DNA from: Pedobacter ureilyticus
Lineage (GTDB): Bacteria > Bacteroidota > Bacteroidia > Sphingobacteriales > Sphingobacteriaceae
Length of the DNA stretch: 64,000 nt
NCBI RefSeq assembly: GCF_005925345.1
Contig: NZ_SSHJ01000019.1
Span: 36,934-100,933 of the forward strand
Reading direction: 5' to 3'
Under the pieces are notes generated by a model that saw nothing but the letters and a program-made list of their open reading frames with translations, had not been told where the DNA came from and made no database searches. The position numbers were made by a program, and so were the translations under genes. This document shows, piece by piece, positions 34,653 through 42,660 of this stretch. Within the stretch, counting starts at the first letter, position 1, and each line of letters opens with the position of its first letter.

Positions 34653-35777
34653 CTACTTTAGCTTGACCTTTAAAGGCTTGGTTAGCTTTTGCTTAAAGTC
34701 ACGCAAATAATTTAACCATTCTTGTTCTGTCTTAATTTCGCCCTGTTTGTCCCACACGCCGCCGTTATAATAAACAATTGGTTTTTGGCTGGCCAAGGTA
34801 AGCTTGTTCAAAATTTGACCTTCACTTTCAAAAACTTTTTCGAAAGACCTTGCCACTAACGCGGCAACTCCTATTGTTCCGTTTTTTGGATCGGTTTTTT
34901 GCCAATAATAGCTGATACCTTCTTTTGCATTCATATATTTTTTGCCGCCAGGTTGCTTAACAGTTACAAGCCCAACAACCATTTCTTGCTTTTGATCTTC
35001 ATTTTCCAACAAGCTTACCTCTACTTTATTTAACCTGCTACCAGCATCCAAAGTATATTTCTTACGTAACCTAACCATTTTTCCAGCTACATTAACCGCA
35101 TCAAAATCAAGCATAAAACTACTTCTAAGGGGGCCATTGTCTAGCACTTGGTATTGTCTATAATGTTTAGGATAAACAATCTTACCATCAGCAAAAGGCG
35201 CAATATCTCCGGCGCCCAAAGTCATACCTACAGCGTAATAATCTAAGCCATCGCCATGGTCGGTATGGTAATCACCACTTTTATACCATTTATTCACAAT
35301 TAGCTTTTCGGTACGTTTAGCCCAAATATCCAATCCCTGTGCATCATCCGGAGTGCCCTCCAAAGCTTTTCCATATAGTCTAAATGCAACTTTATCGTTT
35401 TCCCACGCAAAATCATCTTTACGCTCTGGTACATAACGACCATAAGTTTTAGGTGTTATTGGCTTGGGCTTACCGGCCACTATATTCAGTTTAAGAACCT
35501 CTTTTGGAGCAAGGCTTACCTGCAATAGCAATTGACGTACGGGATGCCCCTGCATTTCCAATTGGTAAGGAATTTCAGCATCGGTAGCTGCATTAAGTAC
35601 TTTAAAATTTGCGGTATCTATTTTTGGACAGCGAGCTAATATTTTACTCCAAGAAATCTCTACTATCTCATTTTCACGCAATAAGTCTGATTGATTTTGT
35701 ACAGTAATTACTAATGGAGGCTGCTGTGCATACGATAATTTAAAGCTAAGGGCTAAAATCAGGAATAAAAATCTCAT
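34653..35777 (-). CDS. DUF4861 family secreted protein
   Basis: A 374-residue protein with a signal peptide (residues 1-17, ending SYAQQ). It has the DUF4861 pattern: PLVITVQNQSDLLRENEIVEI at the start, FAWENDKVAFRLYG near residue 132, and GLDIWAKR, HTDHGDGLDYYAVG and AGDIAPFADGKI between residues 155 and 205. DUF4861 members are frequent in carbohydrate-use loci of Bacteroidota and some act on uronic-acid-containing oligosaccharides; the reaction here is not known to me. It lies 27 bp downstream of the dicarboxylate symporter on the same strand, so the two are probably cotranscribed. Confidence 0.82.
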   Translation of the reverse strand: MRFLFLILALSFKLSYAQQPPLVITVQNQSDLLRENEIVEISWSKILARCPKIDTANFKVLNAATDAEIPYQLEMQGHPVRQLLLQVSLAPKEVLKLNIVAGKPKPITPKTYGRYVPERKDDFAWENDKVAFRLYGKALEGTPDDAQGLDIWAKRTEKLIVNKWYKSGDYHTDHGDGLDYYAVGMTLGAGDIAPFADGKIVYPKHYRQYQVLDNGPLRSSFMLDFDAVNVAGKMVRLRKKYTLDAGSRLNKVEVSLLENEDQKQEMVVGLVTVKQPGGKKYMNAKEGISYYWQKTDPKNGTIGVAALVARSFEKVFESEGQILNKLTLASQKPIVYYNGGVWDKQGEIKTEQEWLNYLRDFKQKLTKPLKVKLK

Positions 35778-35804
35778 GAAATATATCTATTAAGTTTATA
35801 ATGT

Positions 35805-37088
35805 TTATTGGTCAAGTAAGTTCTCTTCCTCGGCGTTTTCTATTGAGGCGGGGCTAACGGCCAGCAGATATTTCTCTTCATCAAATTCGTTTTCACTCTT
35901 GGCAATTACAATAGCCGCAATACCATTGCCAATCATGTTGGTAATGGCTCTAGCTTCGCTCATAAATCTATCTACTCCTAGTAAAATGGCAATATGTTCT
36001 ACTGGCATAATCTTTAAAGCAGTTAATGTACTCGCCAAAACGATAAAACCGCTGCCCGTTACGCCCGCAGCACCTTTACTGGTCACCATTAGTACCAACA
36101 TTACGGTAACCTGTTCTCCCAAGGTTAAATCTATGCCAAAAACCTGCGTTAAAAAAATAACGGCCATAGCCAAATAAATGGCTGTACCATCTAGGTTAAA
36201 AGAATATCCTGTTGGGATAACCAAGCCTACTACCGATTTTTCGCAGCCAATATCCTCCATCTTTTTCATCATACTTGGTAACACCGATTCTGATGATGAC
36301 GTACCCAATACAATTAAAATTTCTTGGCGTATGTACTTTAAATACTTCCACAAGCTAAATTTATAATAACGGCAAATGGCATTGAGTACCACAAAAATGA
36401 AGAGAAAACAAGTAATGTACACAGCCCCCATTAGTTTGGCCATTGGCAAGAGCGTATGCAGACCAAACTTGCCCACGCTGTAAGCCATACCGCCGAAAGC
36501 GCCAAGTGGAGCAAAACGCATAATTACTTTCATCATGTTAAACAATACTTTGGCAATCTTATCAAAAGTTACCAACAAAGATTGCCCAGTTTGCCCCATT
36601 TTGCTTAGCCCATAACCAAACAAAATTGCAAATACCAAAATCTGCAAAATTTCGCCTTTAGAAAAAGCTTCGAAAATATTTTTGGGGAAAATATGAGCAA
36701 TAAATTCTAGCCAATTGATAGAGCCCGCCTGCTCCGTATACTGGGCAATCTTAGCTACATCGCCTTCTGGCACTTTTACACCTACGCCCGGCTTTAACAC
36801 GTTAGCAACCAACAACCCTATTGCAATGGCTACTGTAGTTACAATTTCGAAATAAAGCAAGGCCTTACCACCAACTATACCTACTTTTTTCATATCGCCC
36901 ATGTGGGCAATACCCAACACAATGGTAAAGAAAATAATTGGCGCAATTAGCATGCTAATCATATTGATAAAGCTCTTACTAATTAGTTCTGCATGAGGAG
37001 CGAAACCAGGGTAAAAGACACCCACTAAAACCCCTAGTGAGATGGCAAAAAGCACTTGAAAAGTAAGATTAGAAACTATTTTCTTCAT
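35805..37088 (-). CDS. Dicarboxylate/amino acid:cation symporter (DAACS family)
   Basis: A 427-residue inner-membrane carrier of the DctA/GltP type, moving C4-dicarboxylates or glutamate/aspartate with protons or sodium. Family landmarks are FINMISMLIAPIIFFTIVLGI near residue 40, the serine-rich reentrant loop GTSSSESVLP near 265, GYSFNLDGTAIY near 293 and the substrate-site segment VDRFMSEARAITNMIGNGIA near 370. The C-terminal tail is acidic. The MSEARAITN motif, lacking the DRFR/D of some transporters, does not settle the substrate. The 9-bp inverted repeat in the divergent gap upstream may regulate it. Confidence 0.93.
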   Translation of the reverse strand: MKKIVSNLTFQVLFAISLGVLVGVFYPGFAPHAELISKSFINMISMLIAPIIFFTIVLGIAHMGDMKKVGIVGGKALLYFEIVTTVAIAIGLLVANVLKPGVGVKVPEGDVAKIAQYTEQAGSINWLEFIAHIFPKNIFEAFSKGEILQILVFAILFGYGLSKMGQTGQSLLVTFDKIAKVLFNMMKVIMRFAPLGAFGGMAYSVGKFGLHTLLPMAKLMGAVYITCFLFIFVVLNAICRYYKFSLWKYLKYIRQEILIVLGTSSSESVLPSMMKKMEDIGCEKSVVGLVIPTGYSFNLDGTAIYLAMAVIFLTQVFGIDLTLGEQVTVMLVLMVTSKGAAGVTGSGFIVLASTLTALKIMPVEHIAILLGVDRFMSEARAITNMIGNGIAAIVIAKSENEFDEEKYLLAVSPASIENAEEENLLDQ

Positions 37089-37146
37089 TTTTGGTTTTGG
37101 TTTGAAGCTGGAAATATAGAACTATTTTAAATATTTTTAATAATTG

Positions 37147-37176
37147 AATGCTAATTGTATAAAAAAGATTAGCATT
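37147..37176. promoter_or_regulatory. Inverted repeat in divergent promoter region (AATGCTAAT/ATTAGCATT)
   Basis: AATGCTAAT (37147-37155) and ATTAGCATT (37168-37176) are exact reverse complements with a 12-base spacer. The position between divergent genes suggests an operator. Confidence 0.5.
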
Positions 37177-37205
37177 TGATAAAAAAGCACAAACAATTTG
37201 TTTTG

Positions 37206-37213
37206 TATATTTG
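37206..37213 (+). promoter_or_regulatory. -7 element (TATATTTG) before the lipoprotein gene
   Basis: TATATTTG fits TAnnTTTG and lies 16 bp before the ATG at 37230. The nearest upstream TTG is 27 bp away, so the -33 is not matched. Confidence 0.4.
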
Positions 37214-37229
37214 AAGACATTTAACTGCA

Positions 37230-37661
37230 ATGAGTAAAATTAAGTTTGTTTTATTAGGTTTGGTATGCATTGGCATTGTTGGCTACGCCTGTAAAAAAGA
37301 GCCTGTAAACAGCCAGCTTTTTGTAGAACGTTATTTAACCGGAACAGATTTTACCAGATGGCCGATCCAATCTTATGTAAGGCTAGAGCTTAAAAATACA
37401 GATACGCTAGTTAAAGATTCTATCGATTTACCTGTAGACACGGCCGTGTTTAATACTAACCTTAAATTTATCAAAGGGGTTGATACTATAGGTTTCAGTA
37501 TTGATGAGACGGGAGACCACATTACTTTTAGCACACAACCAGACAGCACCTGGATAATTGAATATTTACGTCCATCGACATTCAAATTGGTACACGAACG
37601 TAAAGAAACAATAGGTACAGAAGTAACCACCTATAAAATTGAGCAGGTTTTTAAGAAGTAA
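37230..37661 (+). CDS. Hypothetical lipoprotein
   Basis: A 143-residue protein whose N-terminal hydrophobic segment ends in GYAC followed by KKE, a lipobox with Cys21. The mature part is mostly beta-strand-like with acidic and threonine-rich stretches (LKNTDTLVKDSIDLPVDTAVF). I do not recognise a domain. It is a single gene, divergent from the symporter and converging on the ABC transporter, only 5 bp from its stop with no obvious terminator between them. Confidence 0.75.
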   Translation: MSKIKFVLLGLVCIGIVGYACKKEPVNSQLFVERYLTGTDFTRWPIQSYVRLELKNTDTLVKDSIDLPVDTAVFNTNLKFIKGVDTIGFSIDETGDHITFSTQPDSTWIIEYLRPSTFKLVHERKETIGTEVTTYKIEQVFKK

Positions 37662-37666
37662 TGCTA

Positions 37667-39448
37667 TTATTTGGCAATACCCACCGAAGAAAACTGCAAA
37701 TCATACAAACGCTTGTAATAGCCATCCAATTTTAGCAGCTGCTGGTGAGTTCCTTTTTCTTTAATTTCGCCTTTATCTAAAACAATAATTAGATCTGCTT
37801 TTTGAATGGTAGATAAACGGTGGGCAATGACGATAGAAGTTCTATCTTCCATCAACTTATCGATAGCATTTTGGATGAGCAACTCGGTTTCTGTATCTAC
37901 GGACGAAGTAGCTTCATCCAACACCAAAATAGCCGGTTTATAAACTAGCGCCCTAATGAAAGAAATCAGCTGTGCTTGCCCAGCAGAAAGTGTAGCGCCT
38001 CTTTCCATCACGTTGTAGTGATAACCCCCTGGCAAACGTTCAATAAAAGCATGTGCACCTACTTTTTTGGCAGCCTCTACCACTTCATCAAAACTAATTT
38101 CTGGGTTATTTAAGGTAATATTATTGAAAATCGTATCTGAAAAAAGAAAAACATCTTGTAAAACCGTAGCTATATTTCGTCGCAAATAAGCCAATTGATA
38201 TTCTGTTATCTCAATGCCATCTATAGCAATGCTACCCTTTTGTATTTCGTAAAAACGGTTGAGGATATTGATGGTTGACGATTTGCCTGCTCCCGTAGCA
38301 CCAACCAGGGCAATGGTTTGTCCAGCTTCCACTTCAAATGAAATATCCTTAAGCACATATTTTGGGTCTGTTTCTTGGTCTTGATCATAACTGAACCAAA
38401 CATGCTTAAAAGAAATGTTACCCGAAAGCTTTAGCGGCGCTAAGGTCCCTTTATCTTCCGTTTGCTCTTGCGTATCCAGCACTTTAAACACACGTTCGGC
38501 ACCTACCATTCCCATTTGCAGGGTGTTAAATTTATCAGCAAGCTCGCGAATGGGCCTAAACAACATGTTAATGAACATGATAAAAGTGGTAATGATACCT
38601 GGCTCTATGGTAGGGTTGTTAAGGATAGTTTTAGATCCGTACCAAATCAGTAAACCTAGAGACATGGCCGAAATCAGTTCTACTACGGGAAAGAAAATAG
38701 AATAATACCAGTTAGAACGAATGTTGGCATCGCGGTAGCGAGCATTGATTTTTTCGAATTTTTTGTACTCTTGATTTTCTCTTGCAAAATACTGGATGAT
38801 GGCGATACCGCTGATATGCTCCTGTAAAAAAGTATTTAGGTTAGCAACCTCTGCCCTAACCTCTTGAAAAGCGACTTTAATAGCCTTTTGAAAAATCCGG
38901 GTGGCGATAATTAATAAAGGCATGGGAACAAGTACCGCCAGGGTAAGCTTCCAGTCCATGTAAAACATAATGCTTGTTATTACAATTACCTGTAGCAAAT
39001 CACCAATCATGGCAATTAACCCTTCAGAAAAGATATCAGCAATGGTCTCTAAATCGGAAACAGTACGCGTAATGAGTTGCCCAATAGGAGTTTTATCAAA
39101 AAATTTAAGTCTTAACTTTGTGATATGATTGAATACATTGATCCGTAAATCTCTAATCGCTGATTGGCCAAGCTTATTAGTAAGTAAAGTATGTGCATAC
39201 TGAAAACCAGTTTGTAGCGCCAATAACACCAACATTAAAATTGTGATGTTAAGCAAGCCTTGGTAGTTACCTTTTAAAATGTGCTGATCTAAAGTAAAAC
39301 CCACTAACATTGGTCTAACGGGCGCAATAGCCGCCAATAAAATCGTTAGCAAAACAGACCATAAAAATATAGCTCGGTATGGGCGTACATAAGCCATTAC
39401 TCGTTTAAGTAAGCTAAAATTAAATGCGTCTCCTGTTACTTTTGACAT
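37667..39448 (-). CDS. ABC exporter, fused permease and ATPase (MsbA/MDR type)
   Basis: A 593-residue half-transporter with six transmembrane helices (about residues 20-310) and a C-terminal ATPase. Walker A is VGATGAGKSST near residue 390, Walker B ILVLDEATSSVD near 515, and the H-loop IVIAHRLSTI near 545. The signature motif reads LSAGQAQLI where most have LSGGQ, so the conserved first glycine is replaced by alanine. The homodimer should export a lipid or drug-like compound; the substrate cannot be inferred. It lies 35 bp upstream of truA on the opposite-reading order of the minus strand, across an octad-repeat element. Confidence 0.92.
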   Translation of the reverse strand: MSKVTGDAFNFSLLKRVMAYVRPYRAIFLWSVLLTILLAAIAPVRPMLVGFTLDQHILKGNYQGLLNITILMLVLLALQTGFQYAHTLLTNKLGQSAIRDLRINVFNHITKLRLKFFDKTPIGQLITRTVSDLETIADIFSEGLIAMIGDLLQVIVITSIMFYMDWKLTLAVLVPMPLLIIATRIFQKAIKVAFQEVRAEVANLNTFLQEHISGIAIIQYFARENQEYKKFEKINARYRDANIRSNWYYSIFFPVVELISAMSLGLLIWYGSKTILNNPTIEPGIITTFIMFINMLFRPIRELADKFNTLQMGMVGAERVFKVLDTQEQTEDKGTLAPLKLSGNISFKHVWFSYDQDQETDPKYVLKDISFEVEAGQTIALVGATGAGKSSTINILNRFYEIQKGSIAIDGIEITEYQLAYLRRNIATVLQDVFLFSDTIFNNITLNNPEISFDEVVEAAKKVGAHAFIERLPGGYHYNVMERGATLSAGQAQLISFIRALVYKPAILVLDEATSSVDTETELLIQNAIDKLMEDRTSIVIAHRLSTIQKADLIIVLDKGEIKEKGTHQQLLKLDGYYKRLYDLQFSSVGIAK

Positions 39449-39452
39449 TATT

Positions 39453-39493
39453 CGATTAGTTAATTAGATAATTAGCTAATCAGCTAATCATCG
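39453..39493. repeat. Octad-repeat palindrome between the ABC exporter and truA
   Basis: Five octads run GATTAGTT, AATTAGAT, AATTAGCT, AATCAGCT, AATCATCG, and the whole 41-bp block is a near-palindrome. The truA stop codon (39484-39486) is inside it. It also fills the gap before the ABC gene ATG (39446-39448). Confidence 0.72.
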
Positions 39494-40245
39494 CATTTTA
39501 TATACGGATATTCAATTGCTACCAAATATAAGCCGCAAGCCGGTACAGATTGCCCCGCTTGGCTTCTGCTCTTACTTGCTATGATTTCTTCCACAGCAGC
39601 TACTTCAATATCGCCCTTGCCCACCATTACCAAAGTACCCATAATTGCCCGCACCATGTTTCGCAAAAACCGGTCTGCTTTAATAGTAAACACCAAGCTG
39701 CCAGCCTGCATTTCTAATTTAGCATAGCTGATTTTACAATTGTTGGTAAAGGTTTGCGTGTTAGATTTACTAAAGCAAGAAAAATCGGTGTGCTTTAGTA
39801 AAACTTGTGCAGCCTGGTTCATTTTTTCTAAGTCTAGCTCTCCTTTGTACAACCATGAGCGGTCTAACTTGAAAGGATCTTTATGAAAGTGCAAGAAATA
39901 CTTGTACTCGCGAGCCGTGGCATCAAAACGGGCATGCGCATCGATAGCCACTTCAAAAACTCGATAAACGGCAATGCTGTAAGGCAATAGGGCATTTATT
40001 CCTTTTACAGAATTTTGCACCTGCTTTGCGTTACTCCCCACCAAATCAAAATGAGCATAAAACTGAGTAGCATGTACACCTGCATCTGTTCTGCCACAAC
40101 CCAATGAAACAATTTCTTGTCTAAAATAGGTACTCAAAGCTTTATCTAAACACGCTTGTACGGTAGCACCGTTGGGCTGCGTTTGCCATCCATGAAAATC
40201 AGTGCCGTTATAGCTTAATTCTACAAAATATCGCTTCGTTTCCAA
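39484..40245 (-). CDS. truA: tRNA pseudouridine(38-40) synthase TruA
   Basis: TruA makes pseudouridine at positions 38-40 of the tRNA anticodon stem. The catalytic Asp is in GCGRTDAGVHATQF near residue 52; the N-terminal YFVELSYNGTDFHGWQ and the C-terminal FLRNMVRAIMGTLV are also diagnostic. The length, 253 residues, is normal. The C-terminus (YPYIKCDD) runs into the octad-repeat block, which provides its stop codon. The ABC exporter gene is downstream on the same strand. Confidence 0.95.
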   Translation of the reverse strand: METKRYFVELSYNGTDFHGWQTQPNGATVQACLDKALSTYFRQEIVSLGCGRTDAGVHATQFYAHFDLVGSNAKQVQNSVKGINALLPYSIAVYRVFEVAIDAHARFDATAREYKYFLHFHKDPFKLDRSWLYKGELDLEKMNQAAQVLLKHTDFSCFSKSNTQTFTNNCKISYAKLEMQAGSLVFTIKADRFLRNMVRAIMGTLVMVGKGDIEVAAVEEIIASKSRSQAGQSVPACGLYLVAIEYPYIKCDD

Positions 40246-40259
40246 TGCTGCAAAAATAA

Positions 40260-40292
40260 GGTTTTAGGTTGTAAGTTTTACCTGATAAGTAT
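40260..40292. repeat. Half of a heptad-type repeat upstream of truA
   Basis: The 25 bases at 40268-40292 (GTTGTAAGTTTTA..., then ATAAGTAT) match those at 60028-60052 at 21 positions. Only one arm of a hairpin is clear here. Confidence 0.5.
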
Positions 40293-40399
40293 GCTATAAC
40301 CAAAAAAATGATGCGACCAAAACCTAGCAAGAAAAACAAGCAAAGATGATAATAGAAGACGGAATAAGTTTACAATGATTAGTCTTTCATCCTTGCGCC

Positions 40400-40431
40400 T
40401 TGTTCTTTTCTCTCTAAAAAGCATAAATTTG
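40400..40431 (+). promoter_or_regulatory. Promoter of the DUF4293 gene (TTG-N21-TAAATTTG)
   Basis: TTG (40400-40402) is followed after 21 bases by TAAATTTG (40424-40431), 18 bp before the ATG at 40450. It supports the downstream start and rules out the longer reading frame from 40375. Confidence 0.72.
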
Positions 40432-40449
40432 CAGAAAATTAAGACCAAC

Positions 40450-40896
40450 ATGATCCAAAGAATTCAATCTATTTGGCTTTTATTAGCCGCAATTACCATT
40501 TTATGTTTGTTAATAGTACCTACTATTGGTGTAGGCGCCAACAATGGATACTATACATTAGATGGCTTCGGACTCCAATTAGATGGCTCAAAAGAGCAAG
40601 CAAAAAATATCCCACTTTTGATAAGTATTGTTTTAGCTGGACTAATCAGCTTCATTAATATTTTCAACTTTAGAAACAGGAAGCTGCAAATACGTATTGC
40701 TTCTTTAAATATCTTTTTAATCTTGGCTTTATCATTTTGGTTATCTCGAATTATCAATGGCATACAAGGTATAAAAACACTTGATATTGAGCCAGGACTA
40801 CTGCTTCCGTTAGCTGCTATTATTTTTACTTTATTGGCCATTAGAGGAATTAAACAGGATGAAAAACTAATCCGTTCTGCTGATAGATTGCGCTAA
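40450..40896 (+). CDS. DUF4293 family membrane protein
   Basis: A 148-residue protein with four hydrophobic segments. The N-terminus MIQRIQSIWLLLAAITI is characteristic of DUF4293, a small membrane family of Bacteroidota with no known function. An in-frame ATG at 40375 would add 25 residues, but a consensus promoter between the two and the family's usual start both favour 40450. The gene is monocistronic and divergent from truA. Confidence 0.85.
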   Translation: MIQRIQSIWLLLAAITILCLLIVPTIGVGANNGYYTLDGFGLQLDGSKEQAKNIPLLISIVLAGLISFINIFNFRNRKLQIRIASLNIFLILALSFWLSRIINGIQGIKTLDIEPGLLLPLAAIIFTLLAIRGIKQDEKLIRSADRLR

Positions 40897-40981
40897 AACA
40901 TTGAAGTTGTAAGCAATAATTGACTGTTTACTAGATTTTTACTACTTTTAACCGTAACTTCTTAACTCTAACTTCACTTTT

Positions 40982-42271
40982 ATGAAAAAACTTTTACTTT
41001 CTTTATTTCTTACCACTGGAATTGCTGCTACTGGATTTGGGCAGATATTCTCTCAGAATTTTACCGGAACAACAACGTTATCTGATTATATTAATAGTTC
41101 TGGGGAAGCAAATAAGTTTACTGCGATTGGCAGTGGCACCAACAACATTGCTACCATTAATTCTGGCGCATTGCGCTTTACTAAAACGGGTAGCGGAACC
41201 GCTCATTTTAGCAGAAATGCTTCTTTTCCAGGACCTCCTACAGTATTAAAAATTAGCTTTTCGATAGAAATCACAAATATTGCCGCCTCTGGAACAACAC
41301 AAGCTCAATTGTATGTTGGAACAGGATTTGCAAATACGTCTGGTGCGCCAACATTAGCATCTACCACTCATAGTAGATTGGTATTTGGTTTTGATGCTAC
41401 TAATGGTTTTAATATTTCAGGCCCTAACGCTCCTACTGGATCTACTCCTTTTTATAATACAAAAAAAATAATTACTTGGGTTATTAATAATACTGGCGCT
41501 TCTATTGAATATCAAGCACCAGATGGAACAGCCAAAACACTTGCCAATGACAGATGGGATTTGTATGCGGACAATGTTGGCAGCCCTTCTAGCACACCTA
41601 TTCTAGATGGGCTTGGTGTACAATCCGACGCATTAAACATTGAGCAGATTTTTTTCAGATATGATACTGGCTCGCAAAATGCTACTTTTAGTTTTGACGA
41701 CTTTTTGATTAATGACCAAACGACCGTACTCCCTGTTGACCTAACTTCGTTCACAGCCAAAGCCAACCTGCAAAACATTGATCTGACATGGTCTACTGCA
41801 TCAGAAAAAGACAATTCGCATTTTGAGATTTTACGTTCTGGAGATGGTAAAACGTTTTCGAAAATTGGAGAGGTAAGAGGCGCCGGCACAACTGATGTTG
41901 CCCAAAATTATTCTTTTGTTGATAAAGATGCCTTACCTGGCGTAAACTATTACCAACTTAACCAAATAGACTACAACGGCAACCCTACACTTTCTAAAAT
42001 TGAGGCGGTAAAATCTAACGTAGCGGCTACAAACTTTAAAGTTGTAGCCAATAAACAAGACGGAAACATTAAACTCACCATATTTGCTGCAAATGAAGGT
42101 AAAGCGACTTTGAAGATTTACGACCTCAATGGCCGTAAAGTTACAGAGCGAGAATTGCATTTGAGCAAAGGCTACGCTAACGTGTCAGTACCTATTAGTG
42201 GAGCAAATGGTTTACACATTGCATCGTTAACTACAGCCACAGAAACAGTTACCGAAAAATTTATTCAGTAA
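40982..42271 (+). CDS. Secreted protein with type IX secretion-type C-terminal domain (second copy)
   Basis: A 429-residue exported protein with a signal peptide ending AATGFGQ (residue 20). The N-terminal part (about 22-245) is a jelly-roll-like beta domain beginning FSQNFTGTTTLSDYINSS and ending FSFDDFLIND, often seen in surface lectin-like proteins. From about residue 250 (VLPVDLTSFTAKANLQN) the C-terminal module follows, with WSTASEKDNSHFEILR and GVNYYQLNQIDYNG; it is clearly related to that of the 32970 protein. The final part, ending VTEKFIQ, is sorting-domain-like. It should be secreted through the type IX system. Function unknown. Confidence 0.8.
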   Translation: MKKLLLSLFLTTGIAATGFGQIFSQNFTGTTTLSDYINSSGEANKFTAIGSGTNNIATINSGALRFTKTGSGTAHFSRNASFPGPPTVLKISFSIEITNIAASGTTQAQLYVGTGFANTSGAPTLASTTHSRLVFGFDATNGFNISGPNAPTGSTPFYNTKKIITWVINNTGASIEYQAPDGTAKTLANDRWDLYADNVGSPSSTPILDGLGVQSDALNIEQIFFRYDTGSQNATFSFDDFLINDQTTVLPVDLTSFTAKANLQNIDLTWSTASEKDNSHFEILRSGDGKTFSKIGEVRGAGTTDVAQNYSFVDKDALPGVNYYQLNQIDYNGNPTLSKIEAVKSNVAATNFKVVANKQDGNIKLTIFAANEGKATLKIYDLNGRKVTERELHLSKGYANVSVPISGANGLHIASLTTATETVTEKFIQ

Positions 42272-42295
42272 AAAAATCAATTTTTATACGCTTAG

Positions 42296-42325
42296 GCCAG
42301 CTCAATTACGAGCTGGCTTTTTTAT
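42296..42325 (+). terminator. Rho-independent terminator after the secreted protein gene
   Basis: GCCAGCTC (42296-42303) pairs with GAGCTGGC (42310-42317), followed by a run of T. Confidence 0.88.
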
Positions 42326-42433
42326 TTTCATTCTTTGTACTCGTTTTTTTTCCTAAGGTTTACAAGAAACACTTAAATCATGGCTTTTGGCTTTGTTGAT
42401 CTTCCTTAAATTGTAGTATGGATTTTATTTTAA

Positions 42434-42495
42434 TAGCCCCGATTAAACGGATCCCGATTTTCTGGGAGAAGTGAAAGCGGGACTTTCGCAGGTAG
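42434..42495 (+). ncRNA. Candidate structured RNA element (TAGCCCCGAT ... AGCGGGA)
   Basis: The segment starts TAGCCCCGAT, has TCCCG and TGGGA around a short loop, and ends AAAGCGGGAC. I recall similar TAGCCCCGAT...GCGGGA blocks in intergenic regions of other Bacteroidota. No promoter or terminator was recognised, and the strand is a guess. The rest of the 42272-42660 gap holds the terminator of the previous gene and the helicase -7 element. Confidence 0.3.
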
Positions 42496-42630
42496 TAAGC
42501 ACTAAAATTGCGCTCCTAAAACCTAACTCAGAGCTGAGAATAAGCGTATTGATATTTAACTTTCTTATTTCCAATTTATTAAACAAAAAACTATTTACTT
42601 AACCATCAATAAAATACCAATTATTAACCG

Positions 42631-42638
42631 TACCTTTG
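42631..42638 (+). promoter_or_regulatory. -7 element (TACCTTTG) before the DEAD-box helicase gene
   Basis: An exact TAnnTTTG match 22 bp before the ATG at 42661. No -33 TTG at the usual distance. Confidence 0.45.
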
Positions 42639-42660
42639 CGCCTTAATAAAAAATGTTATA

